From Clostridiales bacterium (lineage in GTDB: Bacteria; Bacillota; Clostridia; Saccharofermentanales; Saccharofermentanaceae), in the NCBI GenBank assembly GCA_017551625.1, contig JAFZLF010000008.1, positions 1 to 64,000 on the forward strand: a stretch of 64,000 bases of DNA, written 5' to 3'. This document shows positions 1 to 6,981 of this stretch, piece by piece. A model generated the notes under the pieces. It was not told where the DNA came from. It did not search any database and was given only the letters and a program-made list of their open reading frames with translations. Each line of letters starts with the position of its first letter. Position 1 is the stretch's first letter. The position numbers and the translations under genes are program-made.

Positions 1-11
1 CGCACTCCAAT

Positions 12-458
12 TTAATACGGATTCGCACTCCAATCAAATTTGGCTTCGTACTTAACATGCCAATCACTATTTGTCTTCAAACAGTATGGTTGTCCTGATC
101 CACCATATCCTGAAAGATAGGAATAATTGTAATGACCCTGTGACGTTGGTCCACTAAAGGAAGCACAGTTGCTTGCACTATTATGAGTCTGAGTGTATAA
201 ACGCGAGTAGATATAATTACCACTCGGGATATAGTTTTCAGAGTGATTCTCAAATTGAAATGATCTCAATCGCATATAGCACTGTGACTGTGTAGTGGAT
301 GTATAACTTAACTGTGTTGTAAATGTTGAACCGCCAGCACTAACTGTTATCGTCGAATATCTTGTATACGGCGGATCCGATGCACAAACAACCATAGAAA
401 TACAGCACAACATGCTTAGTGATAGAAATATCGCTAAAATTCTTTTCATTGTTTTCAT
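12..458 (-). CDS. small secreted protein, unknown function
   Basis: A 148-residue protein that begins MKTMKRILAIFLSLSML and continues to VCASDPP, a classical signal peptide. The start was chosen because GGAGG lies 8 bases upstream; an upstream in-frame ATG lacks such a site. The mature part is rich in Ser, Thr, Tyr and Asn with few charges, as in a secreted beta-sheet protein, and ends SANPY. It has three Cys after the signal peptide. I do not recognise the family. It lies outside the paired repeats that enclose the next three genes but has the same orientation and a similar architecture to the 663-1250 product, so the two may be functionally related (inference). Confidence 0.7.
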   Translation of the reverse strand: MKTMKRILAIFLSLSMLCCISMVVCASDPPYTRYSTITVSAGGSTFTTQLSYTSTTQSQCYMRLRSFQFENHSENYIPSGNYIYSRLYTQTHNSASNCASFSGPTSQGHYNYSYLSGYGGSGQPYCLKTNSDWHVKYEAKFDWSANPY

Positions 459-542
459 GTTTGAAACCTCCAATCTTAAATAACTTTTTGAACCGTGATA
501 CGTATCATGATTTGACAGTAGCATGTTCCATCATGATATTCA

Positions 543-607
543 ACGGACACATATGTCCCTTTATCCCGAAAAGCCTGAAAATAGGATAAAGGGACATATG
601 TGTCCGT
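543..607. repeat. 24-bp perfect inverted repeat with 17-nt loop
   Basis: Arms at 543-566 and 584-607 are exact reverse complements; each arm itself contains GGACACATATGTCC. The loop is 567-583. There is no T-run as in an ordinary terminator. A related sequence lies at 2247-2291. Palindromes of this GGGACA...TGTCCC style occur as dispersed elements in Clostridia, sometimes associated with Y1 (REP-associated) transposases (general knowledge, not proven here). Confidence 0.85.
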
Positions 608-662
608 TCGAAGGGGAAATCGAAACTTGCATACTCTTAGACCATGAAAACAAAGCTGTTCT

Positions 663-1250
663 TTAATACGCACCGAACGTTCCGGTATTGTCGCAGGTCA
701 GAGTAAGAGAATAATTGCGGGTCTGATTCGAGTATGTTGCTGTTCCACTGATTCTTGCATAAGCCACACTTGGGGATTGGTTCCCGGACGAAATCGTTGG
801 TGTACTCGTCCACTGGGAACTTGATGGTTTAGTAAAGGAGCCGTCAGCCGAAGTGCAAAAACAGACTAATAATCCAAATTGAAATGTGCCTTCGACAGTA
901 ATCGTGAAAATCCTTCCCCCATTGTCATCATAATAATTTCTGCTACAAGTCTCAGTATCGGATCCTCTTGTTGATCGCTGTTCTCTGACCGTCGTAATTA
1001 TCGTATTGGTTACATAATCTATCTCCAAATAGAAGTATTCCTCATTATTCGTGACAAAGAGTTCAGTCTCATCTACGGAACAATAATCTATCAATACATT
1101 ATTGAATTCAGCCTGAGAAGTTATCTGATGTGTTTTACAGTACTCGATTAGATTGAATCTGTTTTCATCTGCCATCACACCAACTCCAGACATTGCGAAA
1201 ACAATTGCTAAACAGATTACAACAATCAATATGCTATTTGTTCTTCTCAT
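663..1250 (-). CDS. secreted protein, unknown function
   Basis: A 195-residue protein. It has an N-terminal signal peptide (basic MRRTNS, then a long hydrophobic run to about residue 27, ending VMADEN), a middle section with acidic patches, and a Thr/Ser-rich C-terminal half containing SGTATYSNQTRNYSL and ending GTFGAY. The C-terminal half looks like a beta-sandwich of a secreted protein; three of its five mature Cys are there. GGAGG lies upstream of ATG 1250, and the start overlaps the end of the preceding coiled-coil gene by 17 bases, so the two are probably translated together. The family is not recognised. Confidence 0.75.
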   Translation of the reverse strand: MRRTNSILIVVICLAIVFAMSGVGVMADENRFNLIEYCKTHQITSQAEFNNVLIDYCSVDETELFVTNNEEYFYLEIDYVTNTIITTVREQRSTRGSDTETCSRNYYDDNGGRIFTITVEGTFQFGLLVCFCTSADGSFTKPSSSQWTSTPTISSGNQSPSVAYARISGTATYSNQTRNYSLTLTCDNTGTFGAY

Positions 1251-1620
1251 TTTTCAAACGCTCCTCCACCATCATTTCCAATTCTTCTTGAGAATAAATG
1301 TCTTCATCGCTATGTGAGCTTTCACCCCAATAGATGATTCCCGTTCCATTAACTATCGGATTCCCATACTCTTCGACAGTCTTTTTAGGACCAAAGTGTG
1401 GATGGAGTGTATTAACCTCGTAGGAGAGAAGTATACGGTATGCAACCAGAATAATTAAACACACGATAAAAAGAATCACGTTCCTTCTCTTGGCCCGATC
1501 CAATTGTTTTTGTGTCTCAAACAGAATACGCCTTTCCACTTCAAGTTCCTGTCTTTTCCCAGAAACACGGTCTTTCATCTTGTCAAGTGACCGATATGCT
1601 TTTTCGACTCGTTTCAGCAT
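1234..1620 (-). CDS. small coiled-coil membrane protein
   Basis: A 128-residue protein. Residues about 1-45 are a charged helix (KMKDRVSGKRQELEVERRIL) predicted as a coiled coil, followed by one strong membrane segment at about 48-66 (VILFIVCLIILVAYRILL) and an acidic tail that ends EERLKNEKNK. GAGAAGGG precedes ATG 1620. It lies 15 bp downstream of the XRE regulator and overlaps the next secreted-protein gene, so regulator, membrane protein and secreted protein form one operon. The role is unknown; a helper or immunity function for the secreted product is only a guess. Confidence 0.7.
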   Translation of the reverse strand: MLKRVEKAYRSLDKMKDRVSGKRQELEVERRILFETQKQLDRAKRRNVILFIVCLIILVAYRILLSYEVNTLHPHFGPKKTVEEYGNPIVNGTGIIYWGESSHSDEDIYSQEELEMMVEERLKNEKNK

Positions 1621-1635
1621 AGAAGCACCCTTCTC

Positions 1636-2178
1636 CTACAATGTCCAATATATGTATGTCATAACTGCTATCATGATGACTGTTGCCACCAAAATAACAA
1701 TTGTCAATATTCTCTGGATCCGGATTCTCCGATCAAGTATCCTGATAAAAGATTTTAATTCAAGTGTATAGAGACCTCTCATCACTTCTGAAAGAGACTC
1801 AATCTTTTCATTGAGAATGTCCGGCTTTCTATCCTTCCCTTCTGCCGCCTCTTGGCCTTCTGCCGCCTCTTGGCCTTCTGCCGCCTCTTGGCCTTCTGCC
1901 GCCTCTTGGCCTTCTGCCGCCTCTTGGCCTTCTGCCGCCTCTTGGCCAAGCAAATCAGCGACGCTTATACCCAGTGCATCCGCAATCTTAGGGATGATGT
2001 CCGAGTTGGGAATAGATTTGTTCTGTTCCCATCGACTGACTGTCTTAGGAACTACAGGAATTCTCTCTGCCAGATTGTCCTGCGTCAAATAAGCTTTTTC
2101 TCTGAATTGACGGATCCTCTCACCAATTCTGTATTCTTTCTTCTGATTATCGTCTTTATTCTTCAGGTTCACGCGCAA
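1636..2178 (-). CDS. XRE-family regulator with repeat linker and C-terminal membrane segment
   Basis: A 180-residue protein. Residues about 17-75 are a helix-turn-helix of the Cro/C1 type (IRQFREKAYLTQDNLAERI, VSRWEQNKSIPNSDIIPKIA). Residues about 80-116 are six perfect copies of QEAAEG, and the C-terminus has one membrane helix (ILTIVILVATVIMIAVMTYI). A membrane-tethered DNA-binding protein suggests signal sensing at the membrane. The start is TTG at 2178 or GTG at 2172; neither has a strong ribosome site, so the N-terminus is uncertain. It is the first gene of the operon running to 663. Confidence 0.8.
   Translation of the reverse strand: MRVNLKNKDDNQKKEYRIGERIRQFREKAYLTQDNLAERIPVVPKTVSRWEQNKSIPNSDIIPKIADALGISVADLLGQEAAEGQEAAEGQEAAEGQEAAEGQEAAEGQEAAEGKDRKPDILNEKIESLSEVMRGLYTLELKSFIRILDRRIRIQRILTIVILVATVIMIAVMTYIYWTL
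1839..1946. repeat. six perfect 18-bp tandem repeats within a coding region
   Basis: The unit CTTCTGCCGCCTCTTGGC is repeated six times without a mismatch. It encodes the QEAAEG linker of the XRE regulator. The length of 18 keeps frame, so copy number can vary without inactivating the gene. Perfect identity suggests recent slippage. Confidence 0.95.
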
Positions 2179-2246
2179 ACAATTCTCACTCTTCAGCTGA
2201 TGGTTTTATTATATTTCGAAGGCCTGTCTTTGACAATGATTATCAA

Positions 2247-2291
2247 GGGGACATGTTTGTCCCTTTATCCCAAGACAACTGAAAACACTAG
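2247..2291. repeat. second copy of the 543-607 type repeat
   Basis: GGGGACATGTTTGTCCC followed by TTTATCCC and then CTGAAAA. This matches the order GGACA...TGTCCCTTTATCCC...CTGAAAA seen at 546-581 in the same orientation. It lies just upstream of the XRE regulator, so the two copies bracket the 663-2178 operon. Confidence 0.6.
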
Positions 2292-2374
2292 ATTTGTAAC
2301 AGTGTTAAAAGTGGCACTTTTTCAATTATGTAGATGATATTCTTTCCTGGCTCCATCCCACACCTGTTCTTACC

Positions 2375-2474
2375 TTGACAAAGCCGTACGGCTATATTAT
2401 TATTTGATTCAACAGATTATGGTCGTTCGGCTATATTTGTGACAGAAAAGATCATCCATAGCCGAACGGCTATG
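2375..2474 (+). promoter_or_regulatory. hipBA promoter with three operator-like palindromes
   Basis: TTGACA at 2375-2380 and TATTAT at 2398-2403 are separated by 17 bp, a good sigma-A promoter. The perfect palindrome AGCCGTACGGCT (2382-2393) sits in the spacer. An imperfect copy ATGGTCGTTCGGCTAT lies at 2419-2434. CATAGCCG-AA-CGGCTATG lies at 2457-2474. Several similar operators upstream of the antitoxin gene fit cooperative autorepression by HipB, as known for hipBA systems; binding here is inferred. Confidence 0.75.
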
Positions 2475-2504
2475 AAACGATTTCTTACGAAAGGGCTATA
2501 GAAA

Positions 2505-2726
2505 ATGAACATTACTAACGCCAAAGAATTCGGAAAAGCCATTCGGGAACGAAGGAAAGCGCTCCACTACACGCAGGCCTATCTTTCTGAGTACACAGGA
2601 TTCAGTGCAAGCTTCATTTCCGACTTGGAAAACGGAAAGCCCACCATCGAACTCGAGAAGACGATCTATCTTGCAAACCTTCTGGGGTTGGATTGTAGTC
2701 TTTCCGTACGAGGAGAAGAATCATGA
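2505..2726 (+). CDS. hipB: HipB-type antitoxin (XRE DNA-binding protein)
   Basis: A 73-residue protein that is almost entirely a helix-turn-helix of the Cro/C1 type: AIRERRKALHYTQAYLSEYT, then FSASFISDLENGKPT and ELEKTIYLANLLGLDC. It is the expected size for HipB. The next gene overlaps it by four bases (ATGA at 2723), giving coupled translation with the toxin. Three palindromes upstream are the likely operators. In characterised systems HipB neutralises HipA and represses the operon. Confidence 0.85.
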   Translation: MNITNAKEFGKAIRERRKALHYTQAYLSEYTGFSASFISDLENGKPTIELEKTIYLANLLGLDCSLSVRGEES

Positions 2727-3994
2727 AACTGATCGTAAACATCGAATATAACGGCAGACAACGTCTCGTCGGGACAATCGAAGGTTCATCCCAGTCTGAT
2801 GCACGCTTCCAATATGATGAAACTTTCCTTCACAGCCCCGATTCTATGCCCGTTTCATTAAGTCTTCCTTTACAAGAGCGACCTTTTTCTGCATCGCAGA
2901 CCAAAAACTACTTTGAGGGACTGCTTCCGGAAGGATTCACACGGAGAACCGTAGCTCAATGGATGCATGTTGACGAGAACGATTACCTGTCCATACTGCA
3001 TGGACTGGGAAGAGAGTGCCTCGGTGCCGTTCAGATAATAGCGGAAGATGAGAAACTCAACGAATCCTATGAACCGGTCTCCAGAGAAGAGATCCGTGCT
3101 CTGGCAGAAGAAGGCGTTTCCAAGTCAACGGAAATCGTTACCCGGGCCCACCTGTCTCTGACAGGTGCATCCGGTAAAGTCGGCCTGTATTATGATAGAA
3201 CAAATGATAAATGGTATTTCCCCTGGGGAACCGCGCCAAGCACACACATCGTCAAGCAAAGCCATGTAAGGTTAAATGACATTGTCACTAATGAACGATT
3301 GTCCCTCATGACTGCCCAGAAATGCGGGATCGAAATTCCAGAAAGTTTCATCATTAACACTGGAACCGGAAATGAGAATGAAGTGCTTTTCGCGACGGCA
3401 AGATACGATCGGTCGATGCCGGAGCACCCCAGAATAATCGATGGTCTCCCCTGCCCCTGTCGACTCCATCAGGAGGATTTTGCCCAGGCTCTGGGAATAC
3501 TCGCGTCAGAAAAATACGAGAAAAAGCCTGAAGGTTATCTGAAGATGATGTTTGAAACGCTACGGTATTATTCATCTGACCCTATCCGGGATCAGATGAA
3601 ACTGTGGGATATGATCGTTTTCAACTATCTGATCGGAAATACAGACGCACATATTAAGAATTTCTCATTGCTGTATAGCCCTAACATGAAATCGATACGT
3701 CTGTCACCGGCTTATGACCTCGTCAGCACAACAGTATATGAGCAGAGCACTCGAGAGATGGCGTTCTTTATCGGAAATGATCTGCTGATCGATCATATCT
3801 CACGTGAATCCTTCCGCACGGCTGCAAGAGATATCGGTCTGTCAGAAAGAATCGCACTAGAGCGGTTCGATCGGATGAAGGAAGTCTTTCTGCCTGCTAT
3901 GGAGGAGTCCGCGACTCAGTTGAGTGATGCAGGTTATCCAAAGGCTATAGAAATCAAGAGCGGGATCCTGCGCTCGGGCGGAATCGGTATGTGA
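2723..3994 (+). CDS. hipA: HipA-type serine/threonine kinase toxin
   Basis: A 423-residue protein close to the normal HipA length. The N-terminal subdomain includes MPVSLSLPL and NYFEGLLPEG. LTGASGKVGLYYD is the usual phosphate-loop region. The core has WYFPWGTAPSTHIVKQ, and the catalytic region FNYLIGNTDAHIKNFSLLY carries the HipA Asp-Asn pair. LSPAYDLVST follows and includes the metal-binding Asp. All key regions appear intact. HipA kinases phosphorylate aminoacyl-tRNA synthetases in known cases (GltX in E. coli); the target here is unknown. It overlaps the antitoxin gene by four bases. Confidence 0.88.
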   Translation: MKLIVNIEYNGRQRLVGTIEGSSQSDARFQYDETFLHSPDSMPVSLSLPLQERPFSASQTKNYFEGLLPEGFTRRTVAQWMHVDENDYLSILHGLGRECLGAVQIIAEDEKLNESYEPVSREEIRALAEEGVSKSTEIVTRAHLSLTGASGKVGLYYDRTNDKWYFPWGTAPSTHIVKQSHVRLNDIVTNERLSLMTAQKCGIEIPESFIINTGTGNENEVLFATARYDRSMPEHPRIIDGLPCPCRLHQEDFAQALGILASEKYEKKPEGYLKMMFETLRYYSSDPIRDQMKLWDMIVFNYLIGNTDAHIKNFSLLYSPNMKSIRLSPAYDLVSTTVYEQSTREMAFFIGNDLLIDHISRESFRTAARDIGLSERIALERFDRMKEVFLPAMEESATQLSDAGYPKAIEIKSGILRSGGIGM

Positions 3995-4097
3995 TTACCT
4001 CGCAAGGATCACCCTTCAATGATCACCCCACAAGTGAAAATACCGTACGAATTGAGTGCGAAATCTGATTATTCGTGGGTGACTTGGGGTTGTTGCC

Positions 4098-4127
4098 TTG
4101 TATCGCGCGCGTGTGTGGTGATACAAT
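4098..4127 (+). promoter_or_regulatory. candidate promoter for butyrate kinase
   Basis: TTGTAT (4098-4103), an 18-bp GC-rich spacer, and TACAAT (4122-4127), about 60 bp upstream of the chosen start. Based on box similarity only. Confidence 0.4.
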
Positions 4128-4189
4128 AAGCGCGCTTAAATCCGATATTGGGATAAGCTACGCGAGAAATCAATGCGAGGACAATGACC

Positions 4190-5314
4190 ATGAGCGACAC
4201 AGAGAAGAAATTCAAACTTCTTATCATCAACCCCGGCTCCACCTCCACGAAGGTGAGCCTTTTCGAGAATGAAACATCCCTCTTTGAGAAGAGCCTCTTC
4301 CACGATGCGGACATACTTCTTTCCTTCCCGCACGTCAACGACCAGATGCCTTTCCGATATGGCGTCATCCTCGATATGCTGAAAGACGAAGGCTACGCAC
4401 CGGAAGAGATCGATGTCTTCGTCGGTCGCGGCGGCTCGGCACACACCCAGCCCGGCGGTATCACGAAGATTGACCAGCAGCTCTATGACGATACGGTCGC
4501 TGCAGTCGGCGGTAGCGAGCACCCCGCGAAACTGGGCGTCATGCTCGCCTGGAAATTCGCGCAGGAATTTCATAAGCCTGCTTTCACCCTGAACCCGACC
4601 AATGTTGACGAGTACGGTGATTATGCACGTCTCACCGGCATCAAGGGCATCTACCGTGTCTCCCACTCCCACGTGCTGAATCAGAAGGCCGTCGCGGAGT
4701 ATCACGCGGAGAAGGTCATGGGCAAGCGTTATGAGGACTGCAATTTCGTAGTTGCCCATATCGATGGCGGTATCACGGTCAGCGCCCACGACCACGGCAA
4801 GATGGTCGACGGTAACATGGGCGCCGACGGCGAAGGCGCTTTTACACCGACAAGAATCGGAAGTGTGCCGGTCCTGGCACTTCTTGACTATATCGAAGAG
4901 CACTCGGTCGCAGACGTAAGACTTCGCTGCTCCCGCGCAGGCGGATTTGTCGATCTCTTCGGCACCGCTAATGCGGACACCATCCACGAACTGCTCGAGA
5001 AAGGCGATAAGAAAGCCGATCTCGTCTGGAACACGATGCTCTATCAGATCTGCAAGATGATCGGTGAGATGAGCTGCGTGCTCTGCGGAAAGGTCGACGG
5101 CATCCTGCTGACCGGCGGACTTCTCCGTTTCGCCGATGTCAAGGAGACGATCGAGAAGCGCTGCGGCTGGATCGCACCGATCAGCGTGTACCCGGGTGAG
5201 ATGGAGCAGGAGGCGCTGGCGCTTCCGGCACTAAAGGTCATGCAGGGTAAGCTCACCGCCCGCACCTATTCCGGTAAGGACGTCTGGCAGGGCTTCGAAG
5301 GTTTTGAGATCTGA
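4190..5314 (+). CDS. buk: butyrate kinase
   Basis: A 374-residue ASKHA-fold kinase. INPGSTSTKVSLFEN at the N-terminus is the phosphate-1 loop of the acetate/butyrate kinase family. GRGGSAHTQPGG, VAHIDGGITVSAH with MGADGEGAFTPTR, and LTGGLLR near the C-terminus follow the butyrate kinase pattern rather than acetate kinase (which is also longer). It converts butyryl phosphate and ADP to butyrate and ATP, or acts on branched acyl phosphates. ATG 4190 is preferred because GCGAGGA ends 8 bases upstream; ATG 4184 is too close. It is followed 83 bp later by a phosphate acyltransferase and then a phosphoesterase, all on the same strand. Confidence 0.88.
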   Translation: MSDTEKKFKLLIINPGSTSTKVSLFENETSLFEKSLFHDADILLSFPHVNDQMPFRYGVILDMLKDEGYAPEEIDVFVGRGGSAHTQPGGITKIDQQLYDDTVAAVGGSEHPAKLGVMLAWKFAQEFHKPAFTLNPTNVDEYGDYARLTGIKGIYRVSHSHVLNQKAVAEYHAEKVMGKRYEDCNFVVAHIDGGITVSAHDHGKMVDGNMGADGEGAFTPTRIGSVPVLALLDYIEEHSVADVRLRCSRAGGFVDLFGTANADTIHELLEKGDKKADLVWNTMLYQICKMIGEMSCVLCGKVDGILLTGGLLRFADVKETIEKRCGWIAPISVYPGEMEQEALALPALKVMQGKLTARTYSGKDVWQGFEGFEI

Positions 5315-5397
5315 AAGATTTGAGCTGAGCCATAGGGTATCAATAAGTGAAAAAGGATCGCCGGACTTCCGGTATGTAAGAAAGTGAGGTCTATCGT

Positions 5398-6390
5398 ATG
5401 AGTTTAATCGAGAAAATCAGAGCAAAGGCACAGGCAGATGTAAAGAAGATCGTTCTCCCCGAGGGCGATGAGCCGCGTACCGTGAAGGCCGCGGAACTGA
5501 TCAAGAAGGACGCGCTCGCGGAGCCGATCCTCCTCGGTAATCCCGATGCGGTCGCGAAGGTTGCAGCGAAGCAGGGCGCCGATCTCTCTGGTATCGAGGT
5601 CATCGATCCGTGCAACAGTGTGAAATCCGGCGAGTATGCCGCGGCTCTGTACGAGCTTCGTAAGGCCAAGGGCATGACTGAAGAGTCCGCCAAGGAGATC
5701 GTCAAGGATCCGATGTACTACGGCATCATGATGGTCAAGCTCGGCGATGCAGACGGACTCGTTTCCGGCGCCGTACACACCACAGGCGATATGCTCCGTC
5801 CGGCTCTGCAGATCATTAAGGCCAAGCCCGGCATGTCGATCGTATCCAGTTCTTTTCTTATGGAATGCCCGAATAAAGACCTCGGTGAGGATGGACTTCT
5901 GGTCTATGCCGACTGTGTCGTAAATCCCTGCCCGAATGCAGAAGAGACAGCGCAGATCGCAATCTCCGCAGCCGAGACTGCGAAGGTCCTCTGCGGCATC
6001 GAAGAGCCGAGAGTCGCTCTTCTTTCCTTCTCCACGAAGGGCAGCGCGAAGCACGATCTGGTCACGAAGATGCAGGAAGCGACGAGGATCGCGCATGAAC
6101 TGGCTCCAGATCTCCTTCTCGACGGCGAGATGCAGTTTGACGCCGCGCTCGTTCCGGAGATCGGCGCTTCCAAGGCACCGGGCAGCCCGGTCGCCGGCCG
6201 TGCAAATGTCCTGATCTTCCCGGATCTTCAGGCGGGAAACATCGGCTATAAGATCACGCAGAGAATCGGTGGAGCGGACTGCTTCGCGGTTCTTCAGGGC
6301 CTCGCAAAGCCGTGTAATGACCTGTCCCGCGGATGCTCCGTCGAGGATATCGTCAATACCGTCGCGATGACCGCTGTACAGGCTCAGTAA
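5398..6390 (+). CDS. pta: phosphate acetyltransferase (short Pta type)
   Basis: A 330-residue enzyme of the PTA/PTB family, the length of the short Pta without an N-terminal regulatory domain. IVLPEGDEPRTVKAAE, MYYGIMMVKLGDADGLVSGA, VHTTGDMLRPALQI and the C-terminal GNIGYKITQRIGG are characteristic of phosphate acetyltransferase rather than phosphate butyryltransferase. It transfers acyl groups between CoA and phosphate. Its neighbour is butyrate kinase rather than acetate kinase, an unusual pairing; a wider acyl specificity is possible. AAGTGAGG lies upstream of ATG 5398, and the phosphoesterase begins 3 bp after its stop. Confidence 0.85.
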   Translation: MSLIEKIRAKAQADVKKIVLPEGDEPRTVKAAELIKKDALAEPILLGNPDAVAKVAAKQGADLSGIEVIDPCNSVKSGEYAAALYELRKAKGMTEESAKEIVKDPMYYGIMMVKLGDADGLVSGAVHTTGDMLRPALQIIKAKPGMSIVSSSFLMECPNKDLGEDGLLVYADCVVNPCPNAEETAQIAISAAETAKVLCGIEEPRVALLSFSTKGSAKHDLVTKMQEATRIAHELAPDLLLDGEMQFDAALVPEIGASKAPGSPVAGRANVLIFPDLQAGNIGYKITQRIGGADCFAVLQGLAKPCNDLSRGCSVEDIVNTVAMTAVQAQ

Positions 6391-6393
6391 TCT

Positions 6394-6876
6394 ATGGCGA
6401 AATACTTCGTTTGTTCCGATATCCACGGTGCCGAGTCGCGCCTCGAGATATATCTCATGGCAAATGAGAACATCGACACCGTCATCGTCTGCGGCGACCT
6501 CGAGATGGAGGTCTACGACGTGGAAGAGATCATCCGCAGATACACCTCGCGCTCCATCGACATCCGCATGGTGCGCGGCAACTGCGACGCGTACTTTTCT
6601 TCTTTTTCGAAAGTACCCGACCAGATTACGGTCACGCTCTCACCGAAGCATAAGGCCATGGTCACGCACGGACACCTCTATCACGCAAATCAGGATCTGA
6701 TGACCTACGTCGCGCAGGAGAATGAGTGCGACATCGTCATCTACGGTCACACACACCGTCCTCTCGACAAGGAAGAGTACGGCATCCGTTTTCTCAATCC
6801 CGGTTCTGTGCGGGACGGCAGCTACATGATCATCGAGACCGACGAGAACGGAGATATAGAAGTCACATTAAACTGA
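6394..6876 (+). CDS. YfcE/MJ0936-type metallophosphoesterase
   Basis: A 160-residue calcineurin-like phosphoesterase. All metal-binding motifs are present in order: SDIHG at residues 8-12, CGDLE, RGNCD (asparagine and aspartate of the GNxD/H signature), THGH and YGHTHRP. This is the compact YfcE family, with phosphodiesterase activity on small substrates in vitro in related members; the substrate here is unknown. It starts 3 bp after the Pta stop, so it is cotranscribed with the acyl phosphate genes. A strong hairpin follows. Confidence 0.85.
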   Translation: MAKYFVCSDIHGAESRLEIYLMANENIDTVIVCGDLEMEVYDVEEIIRRYTSRSIDIRMVRGNCDAYFSSFSKVPDQITVTLSPKHKAMVTHGHLYHANQDLMTYVAQENECDIVIYGHTHRPLDKEEYGIRFLNPGSVRDGSYMIIETDENGDIEVTLN

Positions 6877-6882
6877 ACAAAG

Positions 6883-6960
6883 AAGGGCGGATATCTTCTT
6901 TGAGACGCGAGTTTTGCGTGAGCAAACTGTCTGAGCGTCGAGAACAAGATATCCGCCCTT
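6883..6960. terminator. bidirectional terminator-like hairpin
   Basis: AAGGGCGGATATCTT (6883-6897) pairs perfectly with 6946-6960 and is followed by TTTATGTT on the + strand. The 48-nt interior holds a second stem, GACGC with GCGTC. It lies between the convergent phosphoesterase and lipoprotein genes. Confidence 0.8.
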
Positions 6961-6981
6961 TATGTTAGGCGAATTGACCGC

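Noticed and set aside
476..673. 65-residue minus-strand open frame across the 543-607 inverted repeat
   Set aside because: It consists largely of the repeat arms, has no ribosome site or recognisable protein character, and the hairpin explains the sequence.
1837..1950. CRISPR-like array
   Set aside because: The units are contiguous with no spacers and are in frame within a gene. No other repeat-spacer pattern or cas gene was seen in the window.
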